This document shows, piece after piece, positions 17,201-26,990 of a stretch of DNA of 64,000 bases. Position numbers and translations under genes: made by a program. The notes beneath the pieces are model-generated. The model had not been told where the DNA came from. It searched no databases and saw only the letters and a list, made by a program, of their open reading frames with translations. The stretch comes from Gamsiella multidivaricata (lineage: Eukaryota > Mortierellomycota > Mortierellomycetes > Mortierellales > Mortierellaceae): assembly GCF_025024155.1 (NCBI RefSeq), contig NW_026251743.1, positions 62,001 to 126,000 on the forward strand. The letters run 5' to 3'. How positions within the stretch are numbered: position 1 is the first letter of the stretch; each line of letters starts with the position of its first letter.

Positions 17201-19882
17201 GCGCGGCAGTACCTCCAATGACAGTGTCAGAAGGAACGGGTTCTTCACCAGATCCATCAGATTAGGAATCTTGCGAAGTGCTTCCAGGTAGTCCTTGGTC
17301 TGCCAGAGTGGTCTGTTTGCGAACACGTATTGCTTGATGTAATCGTGGATTTGGGCGGCAGAGAACGGTGCAATGACAGCTTCTTCAAAGAGCCTTGATG
17401 GACCGCTGTAATTCCGGTCAGTCGGTTGAAAGCGATCCCTGTAGTCTTTGGGAAGATACTCGGTACGGCAGCTGATCACCATCTGTGCACGCCATTGTCC
17501 CTCCTGGTTCAGCCGATTGCTTGTATACAGGTTGTTCATTTGCTGACTCTCGTCATATCCATCACAGATCAAGATAAACTCGCGATGGTCTTTCATCTCT
17601 CGGATCTGGGGCTCTGTAAAGTCATTCCTGCGCAAGTGTTTGGCGATCAGATCCTGTTCCGGCTTATCGATCGCAGGCAAGTTGATGTGCAGCGGAATTC
17701 GGCCATCCCCTTTCCTGTATCTGCTCCACATGACACATTCAAGTTCCCGGCTAAAGGTCGACTTGCCTGCTCCAGAGTCGCCCAGCAGCAATAACACCTG
17801 TCGATCACTGCTCAGAAACTCGTTGACTTTCTCCATCAGTGGGAACAACGCATCATCAAGTGCTTGTAGGCTAGCCTTGGCTTGAGGAGGAATGTACACA
17901 GCCTTGCCCCGTGTCTCCAGCCGTTTCGCTCTCAGCAGACGCAGGTCGTATTCAACGTCGGGTATATCCTGGACACGATCGAGCAAGGATGGAGACGCCA
18001 GTGGGGGAGAGCAGACCTTCAGTGGATATGGGCTTGGACCTTCGCTCATACAGGCTCGATAAAGAACCTGTTTCTTTGCGTCGCCATTCTTTTGCAACTC
18101 CTGTAGTAAGGTGCGGGCGCGCGTATTTATGGTGCTGTCTGGCGAGTCGGTTAGCTGGATAAGGATTTTGAGAATCCATTGCTTGACGCTGGCATGCTCG
18201 CCCCAATCCGCGTCATTCCTGTACAGCTCGCCTAGAAAATCGATAGCGCTTTGGCGGGTGCTGGCATCCCAGAACGGATTGGTTGCAATTCCCCCAAGCC
18301 GTTGGCATAGTCCCCATTCAAAGGCAAAATCGCGCCGGCAAGGCGCTTCACAGATCAACGTCTTGAAGTCGGCGAGTCGACCTTCTCGAAGCAAGGTGTC
18401 TATACCGCGTAATGCTGGATACCATGTACGTTTTTGGCTGAAGCTGAGGCCCTCCTTTAGACTCTCCATAAGATCTTGTCCACTCTCGACCAGTGAACTC
18501 ACTCCTTCGTAACCGATTTTGGCCAGCTGGTACACTTCCCCTAATCCTCCCTGAAGTTGTCCCAGTCCATCAATAAAGCCGTTCAGATCCAGACCCTTGA
18601 CTGCACTCACTAGTCCTGAAACGCCTTTCACCACTACGCGTGTGCGCCGTAGAACAGCCTGCATGGGCGTTTCATCATCTGGGACATACTGCAAGGCTTG
18701 ATAGGCGTAGGCGGCTTGATACACCAAATAAGGGTCCGAGCTACCCTTTAATCCATCCAAATAGGCGACAAGAGGTGCATGCAGTCGTTCGCGGTCCAGG
18801 TCCTTGACATGGCTATCGGCCATCGCATCCAGAACATGTGATACCGTCAGCGACAATTGGTAAAGATGATCGGTCGATTGCTGGTGAGTGTCCTGTAAGC
18901 GCGTGCTGAGGACTCCTAAGATCTTGACCAAATCATCCGCATGGAGGTAGCCTGGGGAAGCGCTTTGTATCATCTGTGCCAGCCCTTCAAGTAGATTGAA
19001 ATCCAGCAAGGTGGATTGTCCAATACCATCGATAAAACTACCAAGCAGCTTCCGGTACTGGCCTTGGTCGAGAACAGGCGCTAGGTACACAACTTCAGTC
19101 ACGGTGGCGGGTGCCTTGAGTTCATCATCGATGAATACCGCAATCAACTTTGTCGCCAACAAGCGTAATCGTTCCTGCTCATCTGCATCCTCTGCTTTGG
19201 CTTGTATCCAGGTGCGTTGGGTATTGTCGAGCGCTTCATCGATTTCTACGGCAGACAGAGATGACAGCGACGAGGCCCTAGATAGCAAGCTGAGGCAGTA
19301 CACAAGCTGTGGAGTACTGGCGATGCGCTCATCCGATTTGGGTAAATCATATTTGGCCACAGGCTTTGCCACATTCTGAGGAAAAATCCCTGAAGGAATC
19401 TGTGCAATGTCGCGGTGATGAGGGCCACTCGAACCTGAAGGAGATGAGAGGCGAGACTTGGCTGAAAGAGAGACAGGGGAAACTAGTGCGCGATGGGTGG
19501 AGTTGGCCTTGTTGTTGCCGGGCCGAGAAGAGTCGGGTGATCGTTGGTCAATATCCTGGACATGTCCCCATTTCGCTGCCTTCTTGTAGCTGGTTTGTGC
19601 CATTGCGCTATACCCCAAGCTGTCCAACAGTTTTCCATGTTCGAGATAAGCATTAGCGATTCCATCACGCAAGGTTTGATCCGCACCCGACTGTGGAGAG
19701 GCGAGAGCCTTTTTTGCGGCTCTTTTCGTCCGAGATAACGCAGCTTTTGCATCGCTGCAAAACTGCAGAGCAATTTCTGGATCATTGGCTTTGCGCGCAT
19801 TTTCCAATTGGGTATTAGCAACCTCTAGCTCCTTTTGTGGTGAGCGAGTGCTTCCTGATGATGAAAAAGAATAGCCAAACAT
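14207..19882 (-). CDS. giant NACHT / pentapeptide / WD40 STAND receptor (NLR-type), copy 2
   Basis: An intact frame of 1891 residues, ATG at 19882. It has the same architecture as copy 1: ~690-residue N-terminal region, NACHT with Walker A GDSGAGKS at 701-708 and Walker B near 770-778, pentapeptide repeats, WD40 array and tail. A handful of differences occur in the first ~30 residues (for example MFGYSF against MLGYTF), and then the proteins read identically to about residue 1045. After SIWSFE the linker becomes clearly different (about three quarters identical), and the WD40 array has one regular repeat fewer. The tail ends SATVSSLA. Identity of the switch module with divergence of the sensor suggests recent homogenisation or duplication plus sensor diversification. 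Role as for copy 1: probable intracellular receptor, ligand unknown. Confidence 0.92.
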   Translation of the reverse strand: MFGYSFSSSGSTRSPQKELEVANTQLENARKANDPEIALQFCSDAKAALSRTKRAAKKALASPQSGADQTLRDGIANAYLEHGKLLDSLGYSAMAQTSYKKAAKWGHVQDIDQRSPDSSRPGNNKANSTHRALVSPVSLSAKSRLSSPSGSSGPHHRDIAQIPSGIFPQNVAKPVAKYDLPKSDERIASTPQLVYCLSLLSRASSLSSLSAVEIDEALDNTQRTWIQAKAEDADEQERLRLLATKLIAVFIDDELKAPATVTEVVYLAPVLDQGQYRKLLGSFIDGIGQSTLLDFNLLEGLAQMIQSASPGYLHADDLVKILGVLSTRLQDTHQQSTDHLYQLSLTVSHVLDAMADSHVKDLDRERLHAPLVAYLDGLKGSSDPYLVYQAAYAYQALQYVPDDETPMQAVLRRTRVVVKGVSGLVSAVKGLDLNGFIDGLGQLQGGLGEVYQLAKIGYEGVSSLVESGQDLMESLKEGLSFSQKRTWYPALRGIDTLLREGRLADFKTLICEAPCRRDFAFEWGLCQRLGGIATNPFWDASTRQSAIDFLGELYRNDADWGEHASVKQWILKILIQLTDSPDSTINTRARTLLQELQKNGDAKKQVLYRACMSEGPSPYPLKVCSPPLASPSLLDRVQDIPDVEYDLRLLRAKRLETRGKAVYIPPQAKASLQALDDALFPLMEKVNEFLSSDRQVLLLLGDSGAGKSTFSRELECVMWSRYRKGDGRIPLHINLPAIDKPEQDLIAKHLRRNDFTEPQIREMKDHREFILICDGYDESQQMNNLYTSNRLNQEGQWRAQMVISCRTEYLPKDYRDRFQPTDRNYSGPSRLFEEAVIAPFSAAQIHDYIKQYVFANRPLWQTKDYLEALRKIPNLMDLVKNPFLLTLSLEVLPRLVDPGQELSTAMVTRVALYDQFMELWLERGKKRLFGKKDLSRQEKKAFERLADEGFTKNGITFMKDLAAAIYKNQAGNPVVEYSHKQDQETWKGKFFNRDDENQLLLEACPLIRNGNQYRFIHRSLLEYSITRAIFEPQEVRKNLGGAHTPIRRGSAASIWSFEIQGGLEDVAATAEERQPVEPNSPLVWRNFMSEPSVLQFLVERVQQEPLFKKQLLAFIEHSKTDKEWRVAAANAITILVRAGIRFNGADLKGIQIPGADLSYGQFDSAQLQGADLRKANLRGIWLRQVNLSSAQMAGVQFGEWPYLIEDEALSSCVYSPDRKTFAVGVQDGTISVYDTTTWTKTHILSGHTEDINSVAYSPSGQQIASCSDDNTVRLWNVQTGVPDLILAGHNDSVYGVAYSPSGQQIASCGGDNTVRLWDAQTGAPGPILTGHTDCLWGVAYSPSGQQIASCGDDMTVRLWDAQTGAPGPILNGHTDCVWTVAYSPSGQQIASCSSDKTVRLWDVQTGASGPILAGHAEWILGLAYSPSGQQIASCSEDKTVRLWNAQTGAPGPILTGHTDHVNSVAYSPSGQQIASCSEDMTVRLWDAQIGTLGFISSGHTNDVNNVSYSPSGQQIVSCSDDNTVRLWDAQTGTPGPILSGHTDWVWGVTYSPSGQQIASCSGDNTVRLWDAQTGAPGLILSGHTDNVNTVAYSPSGQQIVSCSDDDTLRLWDAQTGAPGPILAGHTEDVNTVAYSPSGQQIVSCGGDNTVRLWDAQTGAPGPILNGHTEWVWGVAYSPSGQQIASCSRDKTVRLWDAQTGTPGLILSGHTDDVNNVAYSSSGRQIASCSDDKTVRLWDANSGQCLAIVEGFHGVVSSVAWDTTPNSPCFVTGCGDMSVRMWRVIEEEDHFQVRLHWSSMQGALVVSNASIQDAQGLNRINMRLLEQRGAVGKPIPPPSFREASRKLISMASMASKLKLPSNRKTLDTILTADSPTVQSAQPVDSATVSSLA
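14638..16150 (-). repeat. 126-bp tandem repeats encoding 12 regular WD40 units (copy 2)
   Basis: Twelve regular 42-residue units flanked by one degenerate unit on each side. The invariant frame is the same as in copy 1. Variable residues again cluster after GH (EDINS, DCLWG, EWILG, NDVNN, DWVWG, DNVNT) and after SC (SD, GG, GD, SE, SG, SR). The repeats cannot be matched one to one in order with those of copy 1, indicating reshuffling. Confidence 0.93.
16300..16485 (-). other. pentapeptide-repeat segment of NLR copy 2
   Basis: Encodes the same A(D/N)Lxx pentapeptides as copy 1, with two or three substitutions (RQVN in place of HQAN). It marks the conserved boundary between the divergent linker and the WD40 array. 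Confidence 0.78.
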
Positions 19883-20132
19883 GTCGCTTCTCTATGGTAT
19901 TACAGAGTAGATGGTGACGATGTTAGTGACCTTCACTTCCATTAATATACCTGTGCTAGTAATTTGCGTACGCACCTTTAACAGCTGGGACGAAATAGGA
20001 CACAATGGGCTGGGAAAATTGTAGATGTGGTGGCAGTAGGCCGGTCTATCCTCAAATAAATCGATTAGTATCCATAACAGCTGTCTGAACTTTATCATAT
20101 GTAGCTACTCTGCGCAAGTAATAGTGCATCAC

Positions 20133-20514
20133 CTTGGAAGTGTTTACTCGACTCTTGTATCCTTTGACTGGATGCCGACGTAGTCCAGAAGGTTTGTTCT
20201 CTTTGTGTCCTGTAGCAACGATACCAAATGCCTTTAATGAATCATGACGGATTAATAACCATTACACACGCCTGTAGCCTACCCTTGAGTGACAAGAAAC
20301 AATGCCTCACCTCAATACGAGTCTGCTTCTGGCTTCCTTTCGCTGGCTGAGGAGATGGTCCGTCCTTGTGCAGTGTTTTCTGCTCCAATTCTTTGTTCAA
20401 GAATGTCCGCGCACGAATGAGGTGGTCGAGTGAAGCGATATGTGTCCTCTTGTCACTTCTAGCAGAGGTGCCTGTTATGATGCAAGAAGGGGTTAATATC
20501 CATTGCACATTCAT
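20133..20514 (-). other. conserved putative exon pair upstream of NLR copy 2
   Basis: Exact counterpart of the block at 11474-11855: a frame from ATG 20514 to the GTGAGG donor (exon end ~20311), then an exon of about 20209-20133 with the same in-phase TAA. Conservation of the frame, donor and acceptor in both copies fits either a real spliced gene part or simply very recent duplication. The copies are too similar to tell purifying selection from recency. Confidence 0.35.
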
Positions 20515-20659
20515 GGCTGTTCTTTCGACATTCGCACACCCTTGTCCCAGCTATTCTAGCATTAGCATTCCTGGGTCGACTCTAATGGTTCAGGCACAGA
20601 CAGGAAAGGGGCCTTCGCAGATAAACAGTGTTTTTGTTACCAATAAGTTGCCGTCAACC

Positions 20660-20950
20660 GTGCTTGTTGAGATTGAGGAGAGACGTACGAGAGACAGAGG
20701 AGAGTGAGGAAAGATGAGATAGATAAAAGAGAGAGGAAAGATGAAAGAGAAAAAGGAAAGACAGTTCCTGATGGATTGAGGGAAGGTAGAAAACGGAAAG
20801 GCGAAAAGAGGGGAAAAGAGAGCGCAGACATAGATAGTGAGCGCTTCAAGACACATCCATCGTTGTTGTATTAGCAAAACAGATTCATGCTTTCATGCCC
20901 CAGCCCTCGTGTAACGCAGAATAGGCTCTCATCAAGCGAGAATGCTGCGA
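20660..20950. promoter_or_regulatory. divergent spacer between NLR copy 2 and transposase remnant
   Basis: AG-rich on the plus strand, with GAGAGA/GGAAAG motifs of irregular spacing. Compared with the copy-1 spacer it shows several small indels, so it is among the less conserved parts of the duplication. Confidence 0.4.
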
Positions 20951-20954
20951 TGGT

Positions 20955-22584
20955 ATGGCGGGGAAGAGCAAGAGAGCAAGAGGCAAAGTGTATCTCCATT
21001 TGTCCAAAAGAATGCACTGTGGTCACACAGCTCTAGCCCATAAACGACCCGATGTCGAACGTTCTGGCCCTGACATCTCGGCTTCCAAATCACACAAATC
21101 CCAAACGAAATATACGCTTCACGATAAGATGCAGCTCATCACAAAATATCACGCAGGGGGAGAACGCAATCTAGATGCCTCCCATGTCGTTCTCTCAAAA
21201 ACGTTGAATATGCATCTCAGGACAGCTACCGATATGCTTGAAAAGGAAGACAGGATCCGTCAAGCAATGGCGATGCTGCCGCTTGTGGCAACAAGAACGA
21301 TTGTATGCAACAGGCCAAGACCAATGGCGGTTGTGGAAGAGGCTGTTCACACCTGCTGTGGTGATGTGAAAGATTCTTTTCGTCCTGAGCATAAGCCAGA
21401 GCCGATTGCCTTTTCAAATGGTTGGGTCCAAAAGTTCAAAAGACAGAGAGCGCTCAAGAAATACATCGGCCATGGTGAAAGCGGATCGGCCAACATGGAT
21501 CTCTACAGGACTCAAGTTGGACAGATCCAAATGTCGCTCGAGGGCTTTGACCCTGATAATATCTATAATTGCGATGAGACGGGTCTCTTTCTGAAGGCTG
21601 TGCTCAACAACTCTTGCTACTGGCCTAATTCGTGGCAAGGAGACCCACTCGGGTTGCACTGTATCAGCGTTGTTGTGCAGTAATGCCACGGGTGCAGACA
21701 AACGCAACCTTTATGTCCTTTGTAAGTAATGCAGTATTGTTTGAGCAGTGTGATAGTGCAAACTCAAAGGATTTTTTGCTCACAAAGGTTTATAGGTTTA
21801 CAGCCGAGCGGTTTGACTCAAGTAACATTGAAGGCTATCGTTGCCGAGGTCCTTTGCAGTTATCGCATTCGGAAAGGATCATCCACGGCTACAGTTTGAA
21901 ATGGGAAACTCTGGACTCCTGATTGCATCCGCAATTGCTTTGTCCAAGTTCATATCCTCTCCGAGTACCAGAAAACTCGATCGTTAGGTCTAGGAGTTGA
22001 GACAAAGGCAGATCAAGTCATTCATCTTCAAGAAGAGCTCAGGGAACGATATGTAGGGAATGAAGAAACTATCGCCGATCAGAAGAGCTTCTCCGTCCTG
22101 AACTATCTCAGCATGATCAATAGGGAAGGGCCTTTACCAGGGATTGTCGAGGTCGCCCACGAGATAATGGGTCGCGAGCAATACAAGGGAACATTTCAGC
22201 AACTGAAGGAGAATGGCTTCGTGGATGATGACAACTCTGAAGACTCTGATAACGATACTTGGGCGACGACGACGAATCTGACCTGGATTAAGAAGACCCA
22301 AAGCCAGTTGTTAGTGACCAAGAGATCCAGGTAGTCGAAATCGCTCTCCACAACCGCACGGTTGAGAAGGGGGTTCCCATCGAGAGGCTTTCGTCAACAC
22401 CTTCAATCCTCTACGCAGAAGAGGTCTGTTCTCAAGAATATATCTTCAAGACGCTGTAAACGAGTTTATATCTGGTGCTGTTGATGTGCAGGAAGCCCAT
22501 TACAATGCTCTGTCGAAGACTCGCCATCAGGTCGCTCTGGACGAGATGGATATGTTCGTTGATTGCCATAGGCTTGGGTTATAA
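20955..22584 (+). pseudogene. decayed Tigger/pogo-like (DDE_1, CENP-B-type) transposase, copy 2
   Basis: An open frame from ATG 20955 to TAA 21683 (242 residues) contains the N-terminal DNA-binding-like part (SQTKYTLHDKMQLITKYHAG) and the DDE-domain hallmark YNCDETGLFLKAV. The frame then breaks exactly as in copy 1 (LLCSNATGADK lies in another frame), and the C-terminal fragments run to TAA 22582-22584. This copy retains ~80 bp near its start that copy 1 has lost and lacks the copy-1 single-base insertion, so it is nearer the ancestral state. It is unlikely to be an active enzyme. The shared break after VVVQ predates the duplication, or is an intron. Confidence 0.7.
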
Positions 22585-22615
22585 CGTACGTGAAACATCA
22601 GTTTCAATTGGGATT

Positions 22616-24393
22616 AAATATGGGATTGGCTCCTCCTTAACGTACAAGAAATTTGTGTGTAAAGGAGAGTCGACTGTAAGTGCATTACAGAGATGCATGG
22701 AGCAACAGGAACTGAGACTGCGGACGCACAGCCCTGAATTTCAGAGGATTGGATGATTGCAATTTCCTGAGAAACCATGGGCTGCATGCACCTCCCCTCC
22801 AAGGAGCCCTATCTTTCATTCTTTTCTCATCAAGATGCATTATTACTGTTACGATCGGACCCATGGGCCATGGACCATGCATTTGTGCGAGGATCCAATT
22901 TCGAATACATTATCACCATCCATCCCTCCGTCCCTTGTGTGCAATGTGCCCTGAGTAACAGTTCATTCGATCGAGGGTTCCTCTTTTTCTTCTTTCTAGT
23001 TTTAGATCGAGTTTGTGTGTAGATAGACATCCATCCTCTCGCTCTCAATTTCTCTCTTTTATTTTTTTGTTGTTGCTGGTTCAAGAAAGCCCTTGTGCCT
23101 TTTTTTTTTTTTGCTGGAAGAGGATCTCTATTTTTCGCGTAATAGTTCGGGTGTGAGGTCGTTCATACTCTGACCAATTCCTTTTTCTTTTTTTTTTTTA
23201 TGAATGAACACAGAGCCAATGAAGAGCAGCTCTCGAAGTCGATTCCTCTCCAGAGGGAAGATGAGCTTGTTCTTGGGTTCGTATTATGAAATGAAAGCAA
23301 TGCAAAAGGTGAAGCCGTTCTGTGAGTGGCCGCTGAGAATCTCTTGGGGAGATGAAAGAGGGAAAAAAAAGAAGAAATGAGACGATAGAAATAAAAAAGA
23401 AGAGCGGAAGAGAGCAGCAAGACGGGGCGCTATGAAAGACGAAGCGTTGAGCGAGAGGTACGGACGTGGAAGTTATATGGTTGGATCAGGGGTTGTGACA
23501 GTCTACCGTTAGTGGATATCGCAATCTGTTGTAGACTATCGTCATGAGGGAATGAGGGGAGGGGGAGTGAGAGTGAGAGTGAGAGGGAAGACGAGGCCGG
23601 TTTCAAAGTAATAAAACTGAGATCGAAGGAAAAGGTGGGTCCCCTCTCCCCCCTGCAACTCCTCCCCCCTCCCTCTTCTCGTTTTGGAAGTGGAGGTGGT
23701 ATGTATGCAATTGGTGGCGAGAGAACTGCTTCCGAAGGACAATAAAATAAAATTTGGGTTTAGATATGTCGCGCTCAGGGCCGAGTGTTTCGATGGCGAG
23801 AGAGAGAGAGATTGAGAGAGATTGAGAGACTGAGTGAGTGTATGGGGGGGGGGGAAGAGAGTTTGGATACAGGCAGACTTGATGGCTATATGGGCTGCAC
23901 ATGAAAGCAGAGTAAAGTTAAAGGATAAAGAAATACGCCCCAGTCGAGGGTGGAGGGCAGAACACCGTGAGATGTGAAGGTGTGCTGTCTTTTTGTTGTG
24001 CACTAACACAAAAACCATCGTCGCTTTATGTAGTTTATTACCACTCTCCTGTCTTTCTTCCCTCATACTCCACTCTTTCTTCCCATCCTTTTCCTTTTCC
24101 TTCTTCTTTCCTCTCCCTTCCTCTACTTTTGCTCCCCACCCCACCCCACCCCGCTCACGCCCCCCTTCCCGCATCCTACAGAGACTCACCTACTGAAACT
24201 TCGCGGTCAGGCACAGGAACCATCTCTTCTTCTCCTCGCTGCCCTACCCTCGGTCCCTCTCAATCATTCCCTTAAATCACAGGGATAATTCCGCGGGTTT
24301 ATCAGTCTGAACATTCGTTATCTAAGCTATATACTGACGGACCAACCTGGGCGATTCCTTCCCCTCCCCCCTCCATCCAATCGAATCTGAACC
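22616..24393. other. gene-poor low-complexity region
   Basis: About 1.8 kb with poly-T runs, GAGA-rich and CT-rich tracts, a G-run near 23846-23855 and C-rich CCCCACC repeats near 24135-24155. Frames on either strand translate to low-complexity Ser/Pro/Leu or Arg/Glu strings typical of such composition. No convincing gene was seen. The CT-rich tract at 24050-24150 could be a promoter leader for the ATG at 24394. Confidence 0.6.
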
Positions 24394-24442
24394 ATGGCAG
24401 AGACTATCTACGCCCAGCAACAGCCCTACAAGGCCGCACAAG
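24394..24442 (+). other. candidate distant first coding exon of the homeobox gene
   Basis: An ATG in strong context (ACCATGG) encodes a short Gln-rich peptide (METIYA-like start, QQQPYKAAQ) and stops at a GTATGG donor at 24443. Spliced to the AG at 26999-27000 it enters the homeobox-gene frame in phase (GAT = Asp followed by HNQNQ). The intron would be 2558 bp, very long for this window. The alternative is that translation starts at ATG 26991. Confidence 0.4.
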
Positions 24443-24505
24443 GTATGGATCGTCATCTTTGTTTCCTCTCTCGCTTGTCATTCACCCTCTACTATAAGCA
24501 CACAC

Positions 24506-24557
24506 GTCCACGCACACAGACACATACACAGACACATACACATACACATACACATCC
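24506..24557. repeat. CA-rich microsatellite
   Basis: Imperfect CACACA / CATACA repeats of about 50 bases downstream of the candidate exon at 24394-24442. Confidence 0.8.
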
Positions 24558-26990
24558 ACTTTTTGCTTCTTTATCATCCGAATGACTTTCTATTGTTCTG
24601 GTCAGGGCTACCTTGGGCTCTAAATTATCGGTTCCCTTCTTAATTGAATTGAGACCAAGTTTCTCCCTTGAACAAAGAGGATGGAGACAGATTTGGGGTA
24701 TCTGAGGGGGAAGGAAAGGAATCAATTGTTCTCGGCGAGGCTAAGATGTGAGATATGCGATGTACGGTGTACGATGTGCGATGTGGATTGTAACAGGGGT
24801 TAAAAAAGATTAGACTGGATCTTGTGAGAGAGGTAGGTAAGCAGTAGGCGTGGGCATGGGCATGGGCGATGAAGACACAGAATGACAAAGACAAAACGCA
24901 AAAAGAATAGAGACAAGGGAGAGAAGAAAACTGTGATGGACGGGTACACAAGGTTAGGTGCTGTACACGCAACTTGATCATGCAGCCATCCCTTTATTTT
25001 TATTTTGTCTTTATTATACCCGTTATGTTCCTCGCTATCAAGAGACAGGCGGAAAAGACAAACAGAAAAGGGTTGGCGAAGGAGAGATGCGTGAAAACAA
25101 AAAGGAAGGAAGGAAGGATTGAGATCATGTTGAACATCCATCATGCCTGCGTACTGAAGCGAGAAGAAAACAAGAGAGGGGAAAAAAAGATGCAAGACGT
25201 GATAAAAGTCAAGACAGATAAAAGATAGTAGATGTAGTTCTGTTTGTGGGGAATCGAATCGCTCGTTGTGCGACCATGGAGACGGAGGTGAGAGAGAAAG
25301 GTAGAGGGAGAGAAAAGGGGAGCATGGACCTTGTTGGGTGAACAATGCCGGTGATGATGGGCCGTAGAGCCAGCGAGGCCTAGGCGTAAAAAAAAAAAAA
25401 ACCAGTATCTGCATGTATCAACGTTTACACATACACACACATTCACACTTCACACATCCACACAGGCAACGTGCTGTTTATTGTTGCCAACTAGCCCAAG
25501 CCTAGCCTAGCCTAGTGCTTTATGCTTTATGCTTTGTGCCTTGTGCCTGTCAATCAATCTTTTGTTTGTATGTGTGTCTGCGATAGTCTCGGTGGTGGTG
25601 GCGAGTAGATTGGTTGGTTAATTGCTATGGGGCTAATTTATCCCCGCCGAAGGAGCAGGCTACAGTACACGGGGTGTGTGTGTATGTGTGTGCGCATGGA
25701 TGGGGTATGGATGGGTATGGGTATTTATGGTTCATTATCACTTTCTGACAAGCAAGAGCAAGCAGGTGTGGATATATACAAGAGTGAGATTGAGATTGAA
25801 CATTGGATTGAGGGGAAACTACCCGCATGTCAACCCATGTCATCAAGCATTGTCCGCACAGTTGTGTATGGTTCCTGTAGGGAAAAAAAAAAAAAGAAAG
25901 AATTAGCAATACACACTGACATGTACAATTCGGGTACATGTTTGTGTGTGTACATGTACGCGTTAGTGGTTGACACAAAAAAGAGATCTATCGCGCGAAA
26001 GAGAAGAAAAGAACGAGCACGAGACAGCCCCGTCTTGATCGTGATCACGATCTTGTTCGTCTTGCTCTTCTTAGTCTTGTTCTTCGTTCTTCATAGTGCC
26101 TCCTCCCCTATCTTCGTCGTTCGTCCGTTGTCTTTGTGTTCTTGTCTCTTGTCTTTGCTCTTGAAGACATCATCAGGCACGATCATGATAATCATAAGTA
26201 TGATTGTCATCATATCAGTATGCAAACAGGAGCACAACCACGACAGGGACAGGAAGACATGGAGGGGAGTTTTGATTAGAAAGAAGCCCGGTATCCCCTG
26301 GGACGACACTAAATGCGATAAAGAAATGGCTATGCTTACCAAGGGAGGAGGAACGGGGGGTTTTCTGGGGAGGGACATGCAGTGTGCATGCGCATGGTCG
26401 AAAATACCCTCCGCTCGAGTCGTCCGTGCAGCGGAAGGAGGTCTCGGATGTGAATTATCGGGCTCCTTGCGCGCTCTGCACCCACCAGAGTGAGATCCAT
26501 CTCGGTGTCTTGTTTAGTGTGCATTGCATTCGTGGGCGTGGGCGTGTACGTGTGTGTGTGTGTAAATGGTGCCCCCTGTTAATTCGAATGGTCTGTCTGA
26601 GTGAAGAGTGGTGTTGGGTTTTACATATCACTCTCTTCCTCTGTCTTTCACCCCTCCAACCCCACCATCACCATCCACACCCACCTCGCTTTTCTTTTTC
26701 CTTTTCTCTTCTCTTTTCTTTTCTTTCTTTCTGCGACCGTACATTTCTTTCCTTCGTGCACCGTCCACGTTGTCTGTGGCCACCCACCCTTTCCTTTCCT
26801 TCCTTTCCTTCCTTCCTTCCTTCCCTCATCCCATCCCATCCCATCCTACCTTCATCCTACCTTCATCCTCAACCCCATCCCTCCCCTCCCCTCTCTCTCT
26901 GTCTGTCTTTCTTCATCTTATACATTCTTACGTCTCATCAGTTTGACTCATCCCTTGTTTTCTTCTTTGTCCTCACTTTTTGCTGCATCC
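24558..26990. other. long low-complexity stretch, intergenic or intronic
   Basis: About 2.4 kb with no recognisable coding region. It contains GT-rich microsatellites (~25672-25700), several A-runs and, at 26640-26990, a strongly pyrimidine-rich tract with TTCC and CATCC repeats leading up to the homeobox exon. It is either intron 1 of the homeobox gene or an intergenic region holding its promoter. Confidence 0.55.

Larger units (their letters stand above)
14187..22615. repeat. tandem duplication unit, right copy (NLR + transposase remnant)
   Basis: Direct, same-orientation partner of 5395-13895. The offset between equivalent positions changes in steps: 8784 at the receptor stop, 8679 across the N-terminal/NACHT part, 8659 upstream and 8719 in the transposase. 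This reflects one fewer WD40 repeat and small indels in the spacers. Confidence 0.9.

Noticed and set aside
23542..26378. Several 100-290 residue frames between the duplication and the homeobox gene
   Set aside because: All are low-complexity products of CT/GA-rich DNA, with no conserved motif and inconsistent strands.
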